DNA from: Planctomycetota bacterium
GTDB taxonomy: Bacteria > Planctomycetota > J058
Direction: 5' to 3'
DNA length: 64,000 nt
Assembly (NCBI GenBank): GCA_023954375.1
Contig: JAMLIC010000013.1
Location: forward strand, 124,001-188,000
In this document: positions 17,531 to 26,086 of the stretch, one piece after another
Numbering within the stretch: position 1 is the first letter of the stretch
Layout: every line of letters begins with the position of its first letter
Made by a program: the position numbers and the translations under genes
Notes under the pieces: model-generated
Databases searched by the model: none
Told to the model about the DNA's origin: nothing
Seen by the model: the letters and a program-made list of their open reading frames with translations, nothing else

Positions 17531-17644
17531 CTAGCCCTGCCTCTGCTTGTGCTTCGGGTTCGCGCAGATCACGCGCACGACGCCCTGCCGGCGGACGACC
17601 TTGCACAGCTCGCAGATGCGCTTGACCGACGCTCTGACCTTCAT
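17531..17644 (-). CDS. rpmJ: 50S ribosomal protein L36
   Basis: A 37-aa bL36 starting MKVRASVKRICELCKVVRR. The zinc ribbon ligands Cys11, Cys14, Cys27 and His32 are all present, so this is the zinc-containing form. First gene of the ribosomal/rpoA operon; neither infA nor secY precedes it here. Two bases separate its stop from rpsM. Confidence 0.95.
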   Translation of the reverse strand: MKVRASVKRICELCKVVRRQGVVRVICANPKHKQRQG

Positions 17645-17732
17645 GATTCCGAACCTCACCGGCGATAAACGGCGGCAGCGCGTGCGTGGACGCAGCGCGT
17701 GCGCGACCGGATGTCTTCCGCGAAAGCGGGAC

Positions 17733-17738
17733 ATATTA
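17733..17738 (-). promoter_or_regulatory. Probable -10 element of the rpmJ-rplQ operon
   Basis: On the minus strand the hexamer TAATAT stands out in an AT-richer patch, about 90 bp upstream of the rpmJ ATG. A recognisable -35 is not clear (CTTCCG lies 17 bp upstream). Called from position, composition and the -10 match only. Confidence 0.4.
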
Positions 17739-17838
17739 CCGGCGGCCTGGCAGAACGGAAGAGGAAAAGCGCCGGCTTTGCTCCCGGCCTTGCTAGGCGC
17801 CGCGCCGCGTCAGCGGAAGGCCTTGTCGCGCCGCGGCT

Positions 17839-18645
17839 TCAGTCAGGGATGGGCACGTCCGGGAACACCGTGCGGCCGTCGCGCCCGAGGGCGGTCAGGT
17901 GCGTGATGCCCAGCCCGTTGTCGAGGCGGACGAGGGTCTCGCCGAAGGGGAGGGGCTCGAGCGCGATCCACTCGGAGACCACGGGCGATGGCACGCCGTC
18001 GAGGAGGGGCCGGCGGTCGGCGCGGAGGCAAGGCACCGCGCGGTCGCCCACTTCGAGGGTGGTCTCGGTCAGCCCGACGAGCTCGAAGCGGGTCGACCGG
18101 CCGGCGACCTGGCTCTCCTGGAGCACGACGAGCCCGGCGCGCGGGCCGTCCGCGACGACGAGCCGCACGGTCGTCAGGCGCACGGGGCTCTCCTGCTCGA
18201 TCACCCGCCGCTCGCAGCGGTAGGTCACGCCCGCGACCGCGCGCTCCTCGTGTCCGACGAGGCGCTCGGGGGGCGGCGGCGGCTCCTCGGCGATGGGGAC
18301 CGGCGCCAGCGCCCGGTCGCCCGGCGCGCCGCCCCACGCGGTGAGCGTCCGGCCCGTCGCGTCGACGACGAGGCGCAGGGCCACCGCGCCCGCCGCGCTG
18401 CTCGTGCGCTCGACGACGAGCCGCCCGTCGTCGAGGCGGGCGACGATCGTCGTCCGCTCCCGCACGACGACGTCGCGCTGCTCCGAGGTGCGCTCGAGCG
18501 TGTCGCCCGTCTGCGCGTCGGGGTGGAGCGGCACGCGCGGCGGCGCCTGGACGTCCGCGCGCGGGGCGAGGCGCGGCGGCGGATCCTGGGCGAGGGCGGG
18601 GGCGAGGAGGAGGGCGAGCAGGAGGGCAGGGGGGCGCAGCGTCAT
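17839..18645 (-). CDS. Secreted protein of unknown function
   Basis: A 268-aa protein with a clear signal peptide, MTLRPPALLLALLLAPALAQ, and predicted cleavage after ALA. The mature part begins Pro-rich and then forms a beta-rich pattern of alternating charged/hydrophobic strands (TIVARLDDGRLVVER, ALRLVVDATGRTL, STRFELVGLTETTLEVGDR). One pair of cysteines (TYRCERR and VPCLRAD) could form a disulfide. The alternating strands recall exported DUF-type lipid or LPS-binding beta proteins, but I cannot name the family. It follows the hairpin repeat at 18704-18794 and precedes the ribosomal operon in the same direction, with a 194-bp gap. Confidence 0.7.
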   Translation of the reverse strand: MTLRPPALLLALLLAPALAQDPPPRLAPRADVQAPPRVPLHPDAQTGDTLERTSEQRDVVVRERTTIVARLDDGRLVVERTSSAAGAVALRLVVDATGRTLTAWGGAPGDRALAPVPIAEEPPPPPERLVGHEERAVAGVTYRCERRVIEQESPVRLTTVRLVVADGPRAGLVVLQESQVAGRSTRFELVGLTETTLEVGDRAVPCLRADRRPLLDGVPSPVVSEWIALEPLPFGETLVRLDNGLGITHLTALGRDGRTVFPDVPIPD

Positions 18646-18703
18646 TCCAGCCCTTGTTCCGCGCCCCCGGCGGCAAGGTGCGACGGTCGCCCGGACCCTG
18701 ATT

Positions 18704-18794
18704 GGACACGGAGGCAACGAAGGTCCACGGAGGTCACGGAGGTGCCTGGAGAGAACCTCCGTGACCTCCGTGGATCTTCGTTGCCTTCGTGTCC
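18704..18794. repeat. Near-perfect 40-bp inverted repeat (hairpin) of a dispersed family
   Basis: Two 40-nt arms (18704-18743 and 18755-18794) are complementary at 38 of 40 positions around an 11-nt loop. Within each arm, 9-bp-like units (GGTCCACGG, AGGTCACGG) repeat, so the element looks built from short units and then inverted. The same family recurs at 22303-22396, with relics at 818-852 and 33925-33957. It lies downstream of the cupin gene in its reading direction, a terminator-like site. Confidence 0.85.
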
Positions 18795-18817
18795 CATTCT
18801 CAGCCGATGCGGGTCGC

Positions 18818-19468
18818 CTACCCCCAGTTGAACCGCCCGCTCGACGGCCCGCCGCCGCCGCCGCCCTTCTCCTGACGCCGGTAGCGCGAGGTGATCTCGA
18901 CCACCGCGCTCATGATCTTGCGCTCGACCTGGCCCAGGGCGCTGATCCCCGTGGCGTTGTCGAGCCCGAGCGACTGCTCGATCTGCTCCGAGAGGTTGCC
19001 GCCGATGTCGAACAGCTCGACGATCGTGCGGATCGCGACGGCCTCGTCGACGTCCTTGGGCAGCCCGCCCATGAGCTGCTCGATCGTGCGGGCGCTCTTC
19101 TGCGCCTCCTCGACGGCGCGCTGCGCCTCCTCCGGCGTGGCGACCTTCGGCGGCTGCTCCTCGCCGCCGAGGTCGAGGCGGCTCTCGACGGTGAGCGCGT
19201 GGACCAGCTCCTCCGAGCGGTTGGCGATCACGTGGTCCGTGCGCGGCGGGACGAGGACGACCTCCCCCGGCTGCACGGGCTTCTCCTGGCGCGCCACCGT
19301 CACCAGGGCCTGGCCGGAGACGAGGTAGATCACCTCCTCGCTCTCGTAGTGCTGGTGCGAGGCGGTCTCCTCGCCGGGGGTGAGCTCGAGCTCCCAGAAG
19401 GACTGGAAGTGCCTCGAGCGCCCCTCGAGCCGGAACGCCGGGTGGCTGGGCAATCGACGCATCCTCAT
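18818..19468 (-). CDS. Cupin-domain protein with C-terminal helical extension
   Basis: Residues about 18-105 form a cupin barrel: TPGEETASHQHYESEEVIYL supplies His and Glu metal ligands of cupin motif 1, and PGEVVLVPPRTDHVIANR is motif 2. Residues about 115-216 are helical, with a predicted amphipathic segment and a Gly-rich tail (KGGGGGGPSSGRFNWG). The start ATG overlaps the TGA stop of the SAM hydrolase gene, so the pair is translationally coupled. Function is open: a small-molecule sensor or a metal-dependent enzyme are both possible. Confidence 0.7.
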   Translation of the reverse strand: MRMRRLPSHPAFRLEGRSRHFQSFWELELTPGEETASHQHYESEEVIYLVSGQALVTVARQEKPVQPGEVVLVPPRTDHVIANRSEELVHALTVESRLDLGGEEQPPKVATPEEAQRAVEEAQKSARTIEQLMGGLPKDVDEAVAIRTIVELFDIGGNLSEQIEQSLGLDNATGISALGQVERKIMSAVVEITSRYRRQEKGGGGGGPSSGRFNWG

Positions 19469-20298
19469 GATCGAACTCCGCGTGCAGATCCCTGCGCGCC
19501 CGCCGCGGGCGCGCCCGTGCTGACCTCGACCTCGACCGGCGCCCCGCGCCCCACGCCGAGGCGCGCCTGCGCGCTGCCGTCGCGCACGGCGACCTCGAGG
19601 AGGCCGGTCGAGCCGGTGATGAGGAGCAGGCCGCCGCCCTCGCGGGGGTCCTGCTCGGCGTAGCTGCGCCGGACGGGGCCGGCGACCTCGACCCCGCCCA
19701 CGCGCGCGCCGCGCACCGCCGGCCCGAGCGCCCCGGGGCGCAGGTTCGTGATCAGGTTCCCGTAGCGGTCGACGTGCACGACCTCGCCCGCGGTCACGCC
19801 CGACGCGAGGGCGCGCTCGGGCGGCAGCGAGAGGCGCAGCGGGTCGCGCACCTCCGGCCCCAGCGCGGCGGGGTCGAGGCCCAGGGCCAGGCGCGCGGCC
19901 ACGGGCGCGAAGACGTCGCGGCCGTGGAAGGTGCTCGACACCTCGGGGAGGAAGTAGCTCCGGTCGACCACGGCGTTCAGGCGCGCCTCCGGCGCGCGCT
20001 CGAGGACGCGCGTGAGGAGGCCGTTGTCGGGCGCGAGGAAGGTGGCCGCGCGGGTGCGCGCGCACAGGATCCGCCGGTCGGAGCCGACCCCCGGGTCGAC
20101 GACGCACACGTGGACCGTGCCGGGGGGGAACCAGGGGGCGGCGGCGTCGAGGAGGAACGCGGCCTCGGTCACGTCCTGGGGCGCCACCTCGTGGGTCAGG
20201 TCGACCACGCGCACTCCGGGCGCGATCCCGCCGATGACCGCGTGCAGCACGCCGGCGTAGACGTCCCTTGTGCCGAAGTCCGTGAGCAGGCTGATCAT
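19465..20298 (-). CDS. S-adenosylmethionine hydrolase / SAM hydroxide adenosyltransferase (DUF62 family)
   Basis: Members of this family split SAM to adenosine and methionine using an activated water. It starts MISLLTDFGTRDVYAGVLHA with the family's conserved Asp (TDFG). VHVCVVDPGVGSDRRILC and FLAPDNGLL follow, then TFHGRDVFAP, DRYGNLITN and a C-terminal beta domain. The length (277 aa) is typical. A fluorinase or chlorinase is unlikely because the neighbourhood has no halometabolite genes. First gene of a two-gene unit with the cupin protein. Confidence 0.88.
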   Translation of the reverse strand: MISLLTDFGTRDVYAGVLHAVIGGIAPGVRVVDLTHEVAPQDVTEAAFLLDAAAPWFPPGTVHVCVVDPGVGSDRRILCARTRAATFLAPDNGLLTRVLERAPEARLNAVVDRSYFLPEVSSTFHGRDVFAPVAARLALGLDPAALGPEVRDPLRLSLPPERALASGVTAGEVVHVDRYGNLITNLRPGALGPAVRGARVGGVEVAGPVRRSYAEQDPREGGGLLLITGSTGLLEVAVRDGSAQARLGVGRGAPVEVEVSTGAPAAGAQGSARGVRS

Positions 20299-20583
20299 CT
20301 GACTGCCCGGGCCCGTCCTCGTGAGTCCCGCCTGGACCTCCTGGCCGCCCGGCCCGCGCCGGGCGCCCCCCTCTCCGTCCGTCAGTTAAGCAACTCGGTC
20401 CGACATGGTCCAGGCCCCCGGCGGGCGACGCCGGCGGGACCTGCGGCGGGTTGTCGGTGGCGGGTGTTAGGGTTCATTTCGTTAATCGTGCGTGCCGTGT
20501 TCGGGTGGCTGGTGTGGCGCTCGATGCCCGAGCGTCACGTCGCGTGGCGCCCGCGTGACGGCCGTGACTCGAGGGGGACGGCG

Positions 20584-21657
20584 ATGGGCTGGCAGGAGAT
20601 CCTCTCGTCGGCGCCGCGGGCCGACGAGCGCAACGACGTGGAGTACTTCGAGGTCGAGGCGCGGCGCGTCCTCAACCCGGCGCGGCTGCCCTGGCTCCCG
20701 TTCGACCTGACGCTCAACCCCTACCTCCAGTGCGAGCTCGGCTGCGTCTACTGCTACGCGCGCGAGCACGCGGAGCGTCGGACGCGCGGCGCGGGCGAGG
20801 GGGCCGGCCCGTTCGACCGGCGGATCTACGCCAAGACCGGCGCGCCCGCGCTCCTCCGCGAGGAGCTGGCGCGGCTCTCGCGGCTGGGCGGGCTGGGCGG
20901 CAAGGAGATCGCCCTCGGCACGGCGACCGACCCCTACCAGCCCTACGAGCGGCGGGCGCGCGTCACGCGGGCGCTGCTGGAGGTCTTCGCCACGGTCGAG
21001 GACGTGCGCCTCTCGATCACGACCAAGTCCGACCTCGTGCTGCGTGACCTCGACGTGCTCCAGGCGATCGGCCGGCGCGGGCACGTGCAGGTCAACGTGA
21101 CGATCACGACGACCGACCGCGACCTCGCGCGCTCGCTCGAGCCGCGCGCGCCGACGCCGGCCCGGCGCCTGCGCGCCGTCGAGGGGCTGGCCCGGGCGGG
21201 CGTGCCGGTCGGCATCTTCTGCATGCCGGTCCTGCCGGAGCTGACCGAGGCGCCGCGCGACCTGCGCGCCCTCGTGTGCGCCGCGCGCGAGGCGGGCGCC
21301 CGCTGGTTCGCGGCGAACGTCCTGTTCCTGCGCGGCGACGCGGTGCGCGCCGCGTTCTTCGGCTGGCTGCAGGGCGCGTTCCCGGCGCTCGTCCCGCGGT
21401 ACCGTCGGCTCTACCGCGGACCGGGCGCGCCCGAGGCGGTGACCGACCGGGTCGCGCGGGTCGTCGAGGCCCTGCGCCGGCAGTACGGGCTCCCCGCCAG
21501 CGTGCCCTGGCCCGAGCCCCGGGCCGGTCCGCGGCAGCTCTCGCTGTTCGAGGGCGCCCCCCCCGAGCCGGCGCCCGAGCCGCCCGCGCCGGGACGCCGG
21601 GTCGGCCGGGCGCTCCCTCACGCGCCGCGCGGGGAGCTGGGGGCGGCGTCGGCGTGA
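20584..21657 (+). CDS. Radical SAM protein of the spore photoproduct lyase-like family
   Basis: The cluster motif CELGCVYCYA (CxxxCxxC) at about residues 52-60 binds the [4Fe-4S] cluster and SAM. It is followed by the family features GTATDPYQPYE (SAM/Asp region), SITTKSDLVLRDLDVL and VNVTITTTD. Length 357 aa. The real spore photoproduct lyase repairs UV thymine dimers in spores, but this broad family (PA0069-like) has uncharacterised members; no sporulation genes are nearby. The ATG has GAGGGGG upstream. A C-terminal Pro/Arg-rich tail is unstructured. Confidence 0.85.
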   Translation: MGWQEILSSAPRADERNDVEYFEVEARRVLNPARLPWLPFDLTLNPYLQCELGCVYCYAREHAERRTRGAGEGAGPFDRRIYAKTGAPALLREELARLSRLGGLGGKEIALGTATDPYQPYERRARVTRALLEVFATVEDVRLSITTKSDLVLRDLDVLQAIGRRGHVQVNVTITTTDRDLARSLEPRAPTPARRLRAVEGLARAGVPVGIFCMPVLPELTEAPRDLRALVCAAREAGARWFAANVLFLRGDAVRAAFFGWLQGAFPALVPRYRRLYRGPGAPEAVTDRVARVVEALRRQYGLPASVPWPEPRAGPRQLSLFEGAPPEPAPEPPAPGRRVGRALPHAPRGELGAASA

Positions 21658-21663
21658 GCGGGC

Positions 21664-22245
21664 TCAGCGATCCACGTCCGCCGGACGGTTCCAGTTGTCG
21701 AAGCTGGGGCCCGCCGGGACGTCGAGGACGAGCGGGTCGAGCGCGGCCACCACCTCGGTCAGGCGGAGACGGCCCTCATCGAGCGCGGCCGTGACCCGCG
21801 GCAAGGCGTGGCGGTGGTATGCGGCGTGGAGCGGCTCGAGCCGGTCGCCTGCGCGCGGGACCACCGCGAGGCGCCCGGCGCTCCCCTGCGCGGCCTCGGC
21901 GACGCGCCGCAGGACGCCCGGGTCGAGGCGCGGCATGTCACAGGCGACGACGAGGACCCAGTCGGTGGTCGTGCGCCGCAGGGCCGCCTCGAGGCCGGCC
22001 ACCGGGCCGAGGTCCGGTCCGCGGTCGAGCACGACCTCGACCGGCGGCACGAGCACCAGGAACGGGGCGGCCTCGCGCGCGGCGACCAGCACCTCCCGCG
22101 CGCCGGCGGCGCGCAGGGCGTCCAGGGCGGCCTCGACCAGCGGGCGACCGTCGGGCGCGGGCAGGAAGGCCTTGGGGCCGCCCATGCGCCGCCCGACGCC
22201 TCCGGCGAGCACGACGCCGGTGAGGTCGAGGGTCGCCCCGCTCAC
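21664..22245 (-). CDS. mobA: Molybdenum cofactor guanylyltransferase-like nucleotidyltransferase
   Basis: Transfers GMP to molybdopterin in bis-MGD synthesis. The signature LAGGVGRRMGGPKA binds GTP, and VVACDMPRLDPG holds the metal-binding Asp. The length (193 aa) is typical of MobA. No other molybdenum cofactor genes are in the window, and MobA-like CTP/GTP transferases can have other roles. An upstream in-frame ATG would lie inside the hairpin repeat, so the GTG at 22245 is preferred. Confidence 0.82.
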   Translation of the reverse strand: MSGATLDLTGVVLAGGVGRRMGGPKAFLPAPDGRPLVEAALDALRAAGAREVLVAAREAAPFLVLVPPVEVVLDRGPDLGPVAGLEAALRRTTTDWVLVVACDMPRLDPGVLRRVAEAAQGSAGRLAVVPRAGDRLEPLHAAYHRHALPRVTAALDEGRLRLTEVVAALDPLVLDVPAGPSFDNWNRPADVDR

Positions 22246-22302
22246 GTGCTCGACGGCGCCCGCATGATTTGATCGATGACGTCCACGGATGGGCTCATCA
22301 TT

Positions 22303-22396
22303 GGACACGAAGGCAACGGAGGCCAACGGAGGTCACGGAGGACATGTAAGGACAAGACCTCCGTGGTCTTCGTGGACCTTCGTTGCCTCCGAGTCC
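22303..22396. repeat. Imperfect 39-bp inverted repeat of the dispersed hairpin family
   Basis: The arms 22303-22341 and 22358-22396 are each 39 nt and largely complementary, with several mismatches, around a 16-nt loop. The core units (GGAGGTCACGGAGG and its complement) are the same as at 18704-18794. It sits downstream of the 22448-22660 gene and upstream of mobA. Confidence 0.8.
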
Positions 22397-22447
22397 CATC
22401 GTGAGCCCACACGGTCGACCCTCGATCACATCAGCGGTGAGGCGCGG

Positions 22448-22660
22448 TCAGTCGACCGCCTTCGCCCGCCCGACGACCGCGTCGACCGCGTCGAGCAGGG
22501 CGAGGAGGTCGTTGGCCAGCTTGCCGGCGTCGTCCGCGCTCAGGCGCTGCAGGCGCTCGCCGATCTGGGCGCTGCCCAGGCGGGTGCGCACCTTCTCCCG
22601 GCTCGCCTTGAGCGCGTCGAGGGCGGCGGCCTTGAGCTTGATCTCGTAGGCGCTGGGCAT
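22448..22660 (-). CDS. Small helical protein of unknown function
   Basis: A 70-aa protein, mostly alpha-helical by composition: SAYEIKLKAAALDALKASRE followed by RLGSAQIGERLQRLSADDAG and LLALLDAVDAVVG. No motif recognised. It lies 76 bp downstream of rplS in the same direction with GGAGAG before the ATG. Real coding is supported by length against the surrounding density and by a clean ribosome-binding site. It could be the last gene of the ffh-rpsP-trmD-rplS unit. Confidence 0.55.
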   Translation of the reverse strand: MPSAYEIKLKAAALDALKASREKVRTRLGSAQIGERLQRLSADDAGKLANDLLALLDAVDAVVGRAKAVD

Positions 22661-22736
22661 GAGAGTCGCTCTCCGACGACGCGGCGACGCGCCAGGCCGG
22701 GCCTGGCGCGTCGGGCGCGTCGACAGACGAAGGCCG

Positions 22737-23249
22737 CTACTCGGCCGCGGCCTTCTGCTTCTTGGCCTTCTTGGCCGCCTTCCCGGCGCCTTCGGCCGCC
22801 GCGCGCGCCTTGCGCTCGGCCTTGGCCTTCGCGCCGCGCTTGCGGCCGCCCTTCTTCGCGGCCGCGCCGTCGGCCGCCGCGACCTCCTCGACCGCGACGC
22901 GCTTCTCGCGCAGGCGGGTGGCCTTGCCCACGCGGTCGCGCAGGAAGTAGAGCTTCGCCCGGCGGACGACGCCCTTGCGCTTCACCTCGACGCCCACGAC
23001 GTGGGGCGAGTGGAGCGGGAAGGTCCGCTCGACGCCCTCGCCGTCGACCAGGCGGCGGACGGTGAACGACTCGCGCAGCCCGCCGTGCTGGCGGGCGATG
23101 ACCGTGCCGGAGAAGGTCTGGATGCGGCTCTTGTCGCCCTCCGAGATCTTCACCTTGACGTCGACCGTGTCGCCGATGTCGAACGCGCCGATCGCGCGCT
23201 CCTTGTCGGCGTTGCGGGCCTCGATCTGCTGGAGGATGTCGCGGCTCAT
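22737..23249 (-). CDS. rplS: 50S ribosomal protein L19 with Lys/Ala-rich tail
   Basis: Ribosomal protein bL19, 170 aa against about 115 usual. Conserved core: FDIGDTVDVKVKISEGDKSR, IQTFSGTVIARQ, ESFTVRRL and VVRRAKLYFLRDRVGKATR. The last 45 residues are an Ala/Lys/Arg-rich repetitive tail, predicted unfolded and highly basic. The ATG overlaps the trmD stop by 4 bp (ATGA). Confidence 0.96.
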   Translation of the reverse strand: MSRDILQQIEARNADKERAIGAFDIGDTVDVKVKISEGDKSRIQTFSGTVIARQHGGLRESFTVRRLVDGEGVERTFPLHSPHVVGVEVKRKGVVRRAKLYFLRDRVGKATRLREKRVAVEEVAAADGAAAKKGGRKRGAKAKAERKARAAAEGAGKAAKKAKKQKAAAE

Positions 23250-24064
23250 GAAAGGCTCCTGGTCGCCCCGCCCGACCGGGAGCCCGCCGCGCTGGCGGCG
23301 GACGTCGGGGCGTCGTCGTCGGTGGTGAAGGTGTCCGTGGTGGTGGGCCGGTCGCCGCCCCGGAGCAGGTCCGGGCGGCGCTCGGCGGTCCGCTGGCGCG
23401 CCTGGGCGCGCCGCCACGCGGCCACCGCCGCGTGGTCGCCCGAGAGCAGGACCTCGGGCACGGTCATCCCGCGGAACTCCCGCGGGCGGGTGTACTGCGG
23501 GCCCTCGAGCAGGCGGTCGCCGCCCGCGGAGCCCCGCGCGAACGAGTCGGAGCCGGCGCCGTCCGGCGCGCCGAGGACGCCCGGGATCAGCCGGGTGACC
23601 CCGTCGACCACGACCAGCGCCGGCATCTCGCCGCCGGAGAGGACGTAGTCGCCGACCGACACCTCCTCGTACTCCAGGCCCTCGCGGATGCGGTCGTCGA
23701 AGCCCTCGTAGTGGCCGCAGAGGAGGACGAGCCACGGCTCCTTCGCCAGCTCCTCGAGGTACGCCTGGTCGAGCTTGCGCCCCTGGGGGGAGAGCAGGAG
23801 GCGGCGCGGGCGCTCGAGCCCGGCCGCCCGCCCGCGCGCGAGGACGTCGTCGTCGCACGCGTAGACGGGGCCGCACATGATCACCATGCCCGGCCCGCCC
23901 CCGTAGGGCTTGTCGTCGACGCTCCGGTGGCGGTCGACGGCGAAGCCGCGGAAGTCGTGGAGCTGGACGTCGAGCAGCCCCTTCTCGCGCGCGATCCGGA
24001 TCTGACCGTGCGCCAGGAACGGCTCGAAGACCTGCGGGAAGAGCGTCAGCACATCGATGCGCAC
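23246..24064 (-). CDS. trmD: tRNA (guanine-N1)-methyltransferase TrmD
   Basis: Methylates G37 of tRNAs with a G36, preventing +1 frameshifts. A SPOUT trefoil-knot enzyme: MRIDVLTLFPQVFEPFLAHG, YGGGPGMVIMCGPVYA, LLCGHYEGFDDRI, GDYVLSGGEMPALVVVDGV and the conserved GPQYTRP. The C-terminus (about residues 235-272) is a Thr/Ser/Asp-rich extension. The start is GTG with GGAGAGAGGG upstream. Gene order ffh-rpsP-trmD-rplS is a common bacterial arrangement (rimM is absent here). Confidence 0.95.
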   Translation of the reverse strand: MRIDVLTLFPQVFEPFLAHGQIRIAREKGLLDVQLHDFRGFAVDRHRSVDDKPYGGGPGMVIMCGPVYACDDDVLARGRAAGLERPRRLLLSPQGRKLDQAYLEELAKEPWLVLLCGHYEGFDDRIREGLEYEEVSVGDYVLSGGEMPALVVVDGVTRLIPGVLGAPDGAGSDSFARGSAGGDRLLEGPQYTRPREFRGMTVPEVLLSGDHAAVAAWRRAQARQRTAERRPDLLRGGDRPTTTDTFTTDDDAPTSAASAAGSRSGGATRSLS

Positions 24065-24112
24065 GACGCGGCCCTCTCTCCAGCGACGACGCGTGACCTC
24101 GAAGGGGCGGCC

Positions 24113-24535
24113 TTAGCCGCCGGCCTTCTTGGCCTCGCGCCGCTCCTTCTTGCTCATGGGCTTGGTCTCGACGATCTTCGCCTTGCGGGCCATGGCGACC
24201 TCGCGCTTGGCCTGCTTCTCGGCGCGCACCTTGTCGTGCGCGACCTTCTCCTCGGGCGACATGGCGCGCTTCTTGCCCGACGTGGGCACGTCGACGCCCT
24301 GCGAGAGGAGGATGTTCTGCACCGTCGGCGTGGGCAGAGCGCCCTTGCTCAGCCAGTAGCTGATCCGCTCGCGGTTCAGCGAGAACTTCTTGTCGTCGTC
24401 GGCGACGAGCGGGTCGTAGTGGCCGAGCTCCTCGATGGCGCGGCCATCGCGCCGGGTCATCGAATCGAACACACCGAGGCGGAAGAACGTGCGGTTCTTG
24501 CGGCCGAACCGCTTCAGCCGGATACGGACTGCCAT
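24113..24535 (-). CDS. rpsP: 30S ribosomal protein S16 with basic C-terminal extension
   Basis: Ribosomal protein bS16, 140 aa against about 85 usual. Core: MAVRIRLKRFGRKNRTFFRL, RDGRAIEELGHYDP and RISYWLSKGALPTPTV. Residues about 85-140 are a Lys/Arg/Ala-rich helical extension. Stop is 49 bp before trmD. Confidence 0.95.
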   Translation of the reverse strand: MAVRIRLKRFGRKNRTFFRLGVFDSMTRRDGRAIEELGHYDPLVADDDKKFSLNRERISYWLSKGALPTPTVQNILLSQGVDVPTSGKKRAMSPEEKVAHDKVRAEKQAKREVAMARKAKIVETKPMSKKERREAKKAGG

Positions 24536-24610
24536 GGGACTCCTCTGACTGACTCGCTGACTCTCTCTGGACGGGCCGCGGCTCGCCGCCCCGGTTCGGG
24601 GGGGCCCAGG

Positions 24611-26086
24611 TTACCGCTTCGCCCGCTTCTTGTCCTTCTTCGACGGGAAGTGCTTCCCGGCCGCCTTCCCGAGGGCGCGGCCGCCCGGGAGGCGCGGGAG
24701 CATGTCCTCGATCCCCTGCTGGGTCATGAGCTGCCCGAGCTTGTTGCCGCGGGTGAGCTCGCCCACCAGCTTCTTCATGACCTTGAACTGCTTGATGAGC
24801 GCGTTGACCTCGTTGACGGTGGTCCCCGCGCCGGCCGCGATCCGCCGCCGCCGGCTGCCGGCCGTGCGGTGGCTGATGAGCAGGTCGGGGTGCTTGCGCT
24901 CCGTCTTCGTCATCGAGGTGATCACGGCCTCGATCGGCTTCAGCTCGTCGCCCTGGAGGTCGACGCCCTTCATCAGCTGGCCGACGCCCGGGATCATGCC
25001 CATGACCTGCTTGAGCGGCCCGAGCTTCTTCACCGTCTGCAGCTGCTCGAGGAAGTCCTCGAAGTTCCAGCGGCCCTCGAACAGGCGCGTCGCGCTGCGC
25101 TCGGCGCGCTTCTCGTCGACGACCTCCTTGGCCTTCTCGACGAGCGAGACGATGTCGCCCATCCCCAGGACGCGCGATGCCATGCGGTCGGGGTGGAACT
25201 CCTCGAGCCGGTCGAGCTTCTCGCCCGTGCCGATGAACTTGATCGTCTTGCCGGTGACGGCCTTGATCGACAGGGCCGCGCCGCCGCGCGCGTCGCCGTC
25301 GAGCTTGGTGAGGACCACGCCGTCGACGGCGAGCTGGTCGTTGAACTCCTTGGCCGACTTGACCGCGTCCTGGCCGGTCATCGCGTCGACGACGAGGAAG
25401 ATGTTCTGCGGCTCGAGGCGCTCCTTGACGTCGCGGAGCTCCTTCATCAGGTCGTCGTCGATGTGCAGGCGGCCGGCGGTGTCGAGGATCACCGTGTCGC
25501 AGCCGGCCTGGGCAGCGAACTTGACGCCGTTCTTGCACACCTCGGCCGCGCGCGACCCGCGCTTGAACAGGCCCGTGAGGCCCTTCGACGCGTTCGGGTC
25601 CTCCGAGTAGACGGGGAGGCCCAGCTGCTCGCCCAGGACCTTGAGCTGGTCGATGGCCGCCGGGCGCTGGAGGTCGGCGGCGACGAGCACGGGCTTGCGG
25701 CGCTTCTTCTCGACGAGGTACTTCGCGAGCTTGCCGCAGGTGGTCGTCTTGCCCGCGCCCTGCAGGCCGACCATCATGATGATCGTCGGGCCGTTGCCCT
25801 GGTCGCGGATGCGCGTGTCGATCGGGCCCATGAGGGCCACGAGCTCGTCGTTGACGATCTTGACGATCTGCTGGCCCGGGTCGACGCCCTCGATCTGACC
25901 CTGACCGACGGCCTTGGCCTTCACCTTCTCGATGAAGTCCTTGATCACAGGGAGGGCGACGTCGGCCTCGAGCAGGGCCTTGCGCACCTCGCGCAGGCCC
26001 TCGTCGATGTTGGCCTCCGTCAGCTTGCCCCGGGAGACGAGGCGCGAGATGGCCCCGCTCAGGCCGTCGGTCAACTGATCGAACAC
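24611..26086 (-). CDS. ffh: Signal recognition particle GTPase Ffh
   Basis: Binds signal sequences and 4.5S RNA and targets ribosomes to the membrane. N domain residues 1-95, then the G domain with GLQGAGKTTTCGKLA (G1), VDAMTGQDAV, TKLDGDARGGAALS and GTGEKLDRLEEF, and the M domain (about 315-475) with SRRRRIAAGAGTTVNEVN, the RNA-binding helix-turn-helix. Length 491 aa. The start is a GTG (VFDQLTDGL), with AGGTGAG just upstream. It heads the rpsP-trmD-rplS group. Confidence 0.96.
   Translation of the reverse strand: MFDQLTDGLSGAISRLVSRGKLTEANIDEGLREVRKALLEADVALPVIKDFIEKVKAKAVGQGQIEGVDPGQQIVKIVNDELVALMGPIDTRIRDQGNGPTIIMMVGLQGAGKTTTCGKLAKYLVEKKRRKPVLVAADLQRPAAIDQLKVLGEQLGLPVYSEDPNASKGLTGLFKRGSRAAEVCKNGVKFAAQAGCDTVILDTAGRLHIDDDLMKELRDVKERLEPQNIFLVVDAMTGQDAVKSAKEFNDQLAVDGVVLTKLDGDARGGAALSIKAVTGKTIKFIGTGEKLDRLEEFHPDRMASRVLGMGDIVSLVEKAKEVVDEKRAERSATRLFEGRWNFEDFLEQLQTVKKLGPLKQVMGMIPGVGQLMKGVDLQGDELKPIEAVITSMTKTERKHPDLLISHRTAGSRRRRIAAGAGTTVNEVNALIKQFKVMKKLVGELTRGNKLGQLMTQQGIEDMLPRLPGGRALGKAAGKHFPSKKDKKRAKR

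Noticed and set aside
22246..22326. Longer mobA starting at the ATG at 22326
   Set aside because: That start falls inside the hairpin repeat and adds residues unlike the MobA family.
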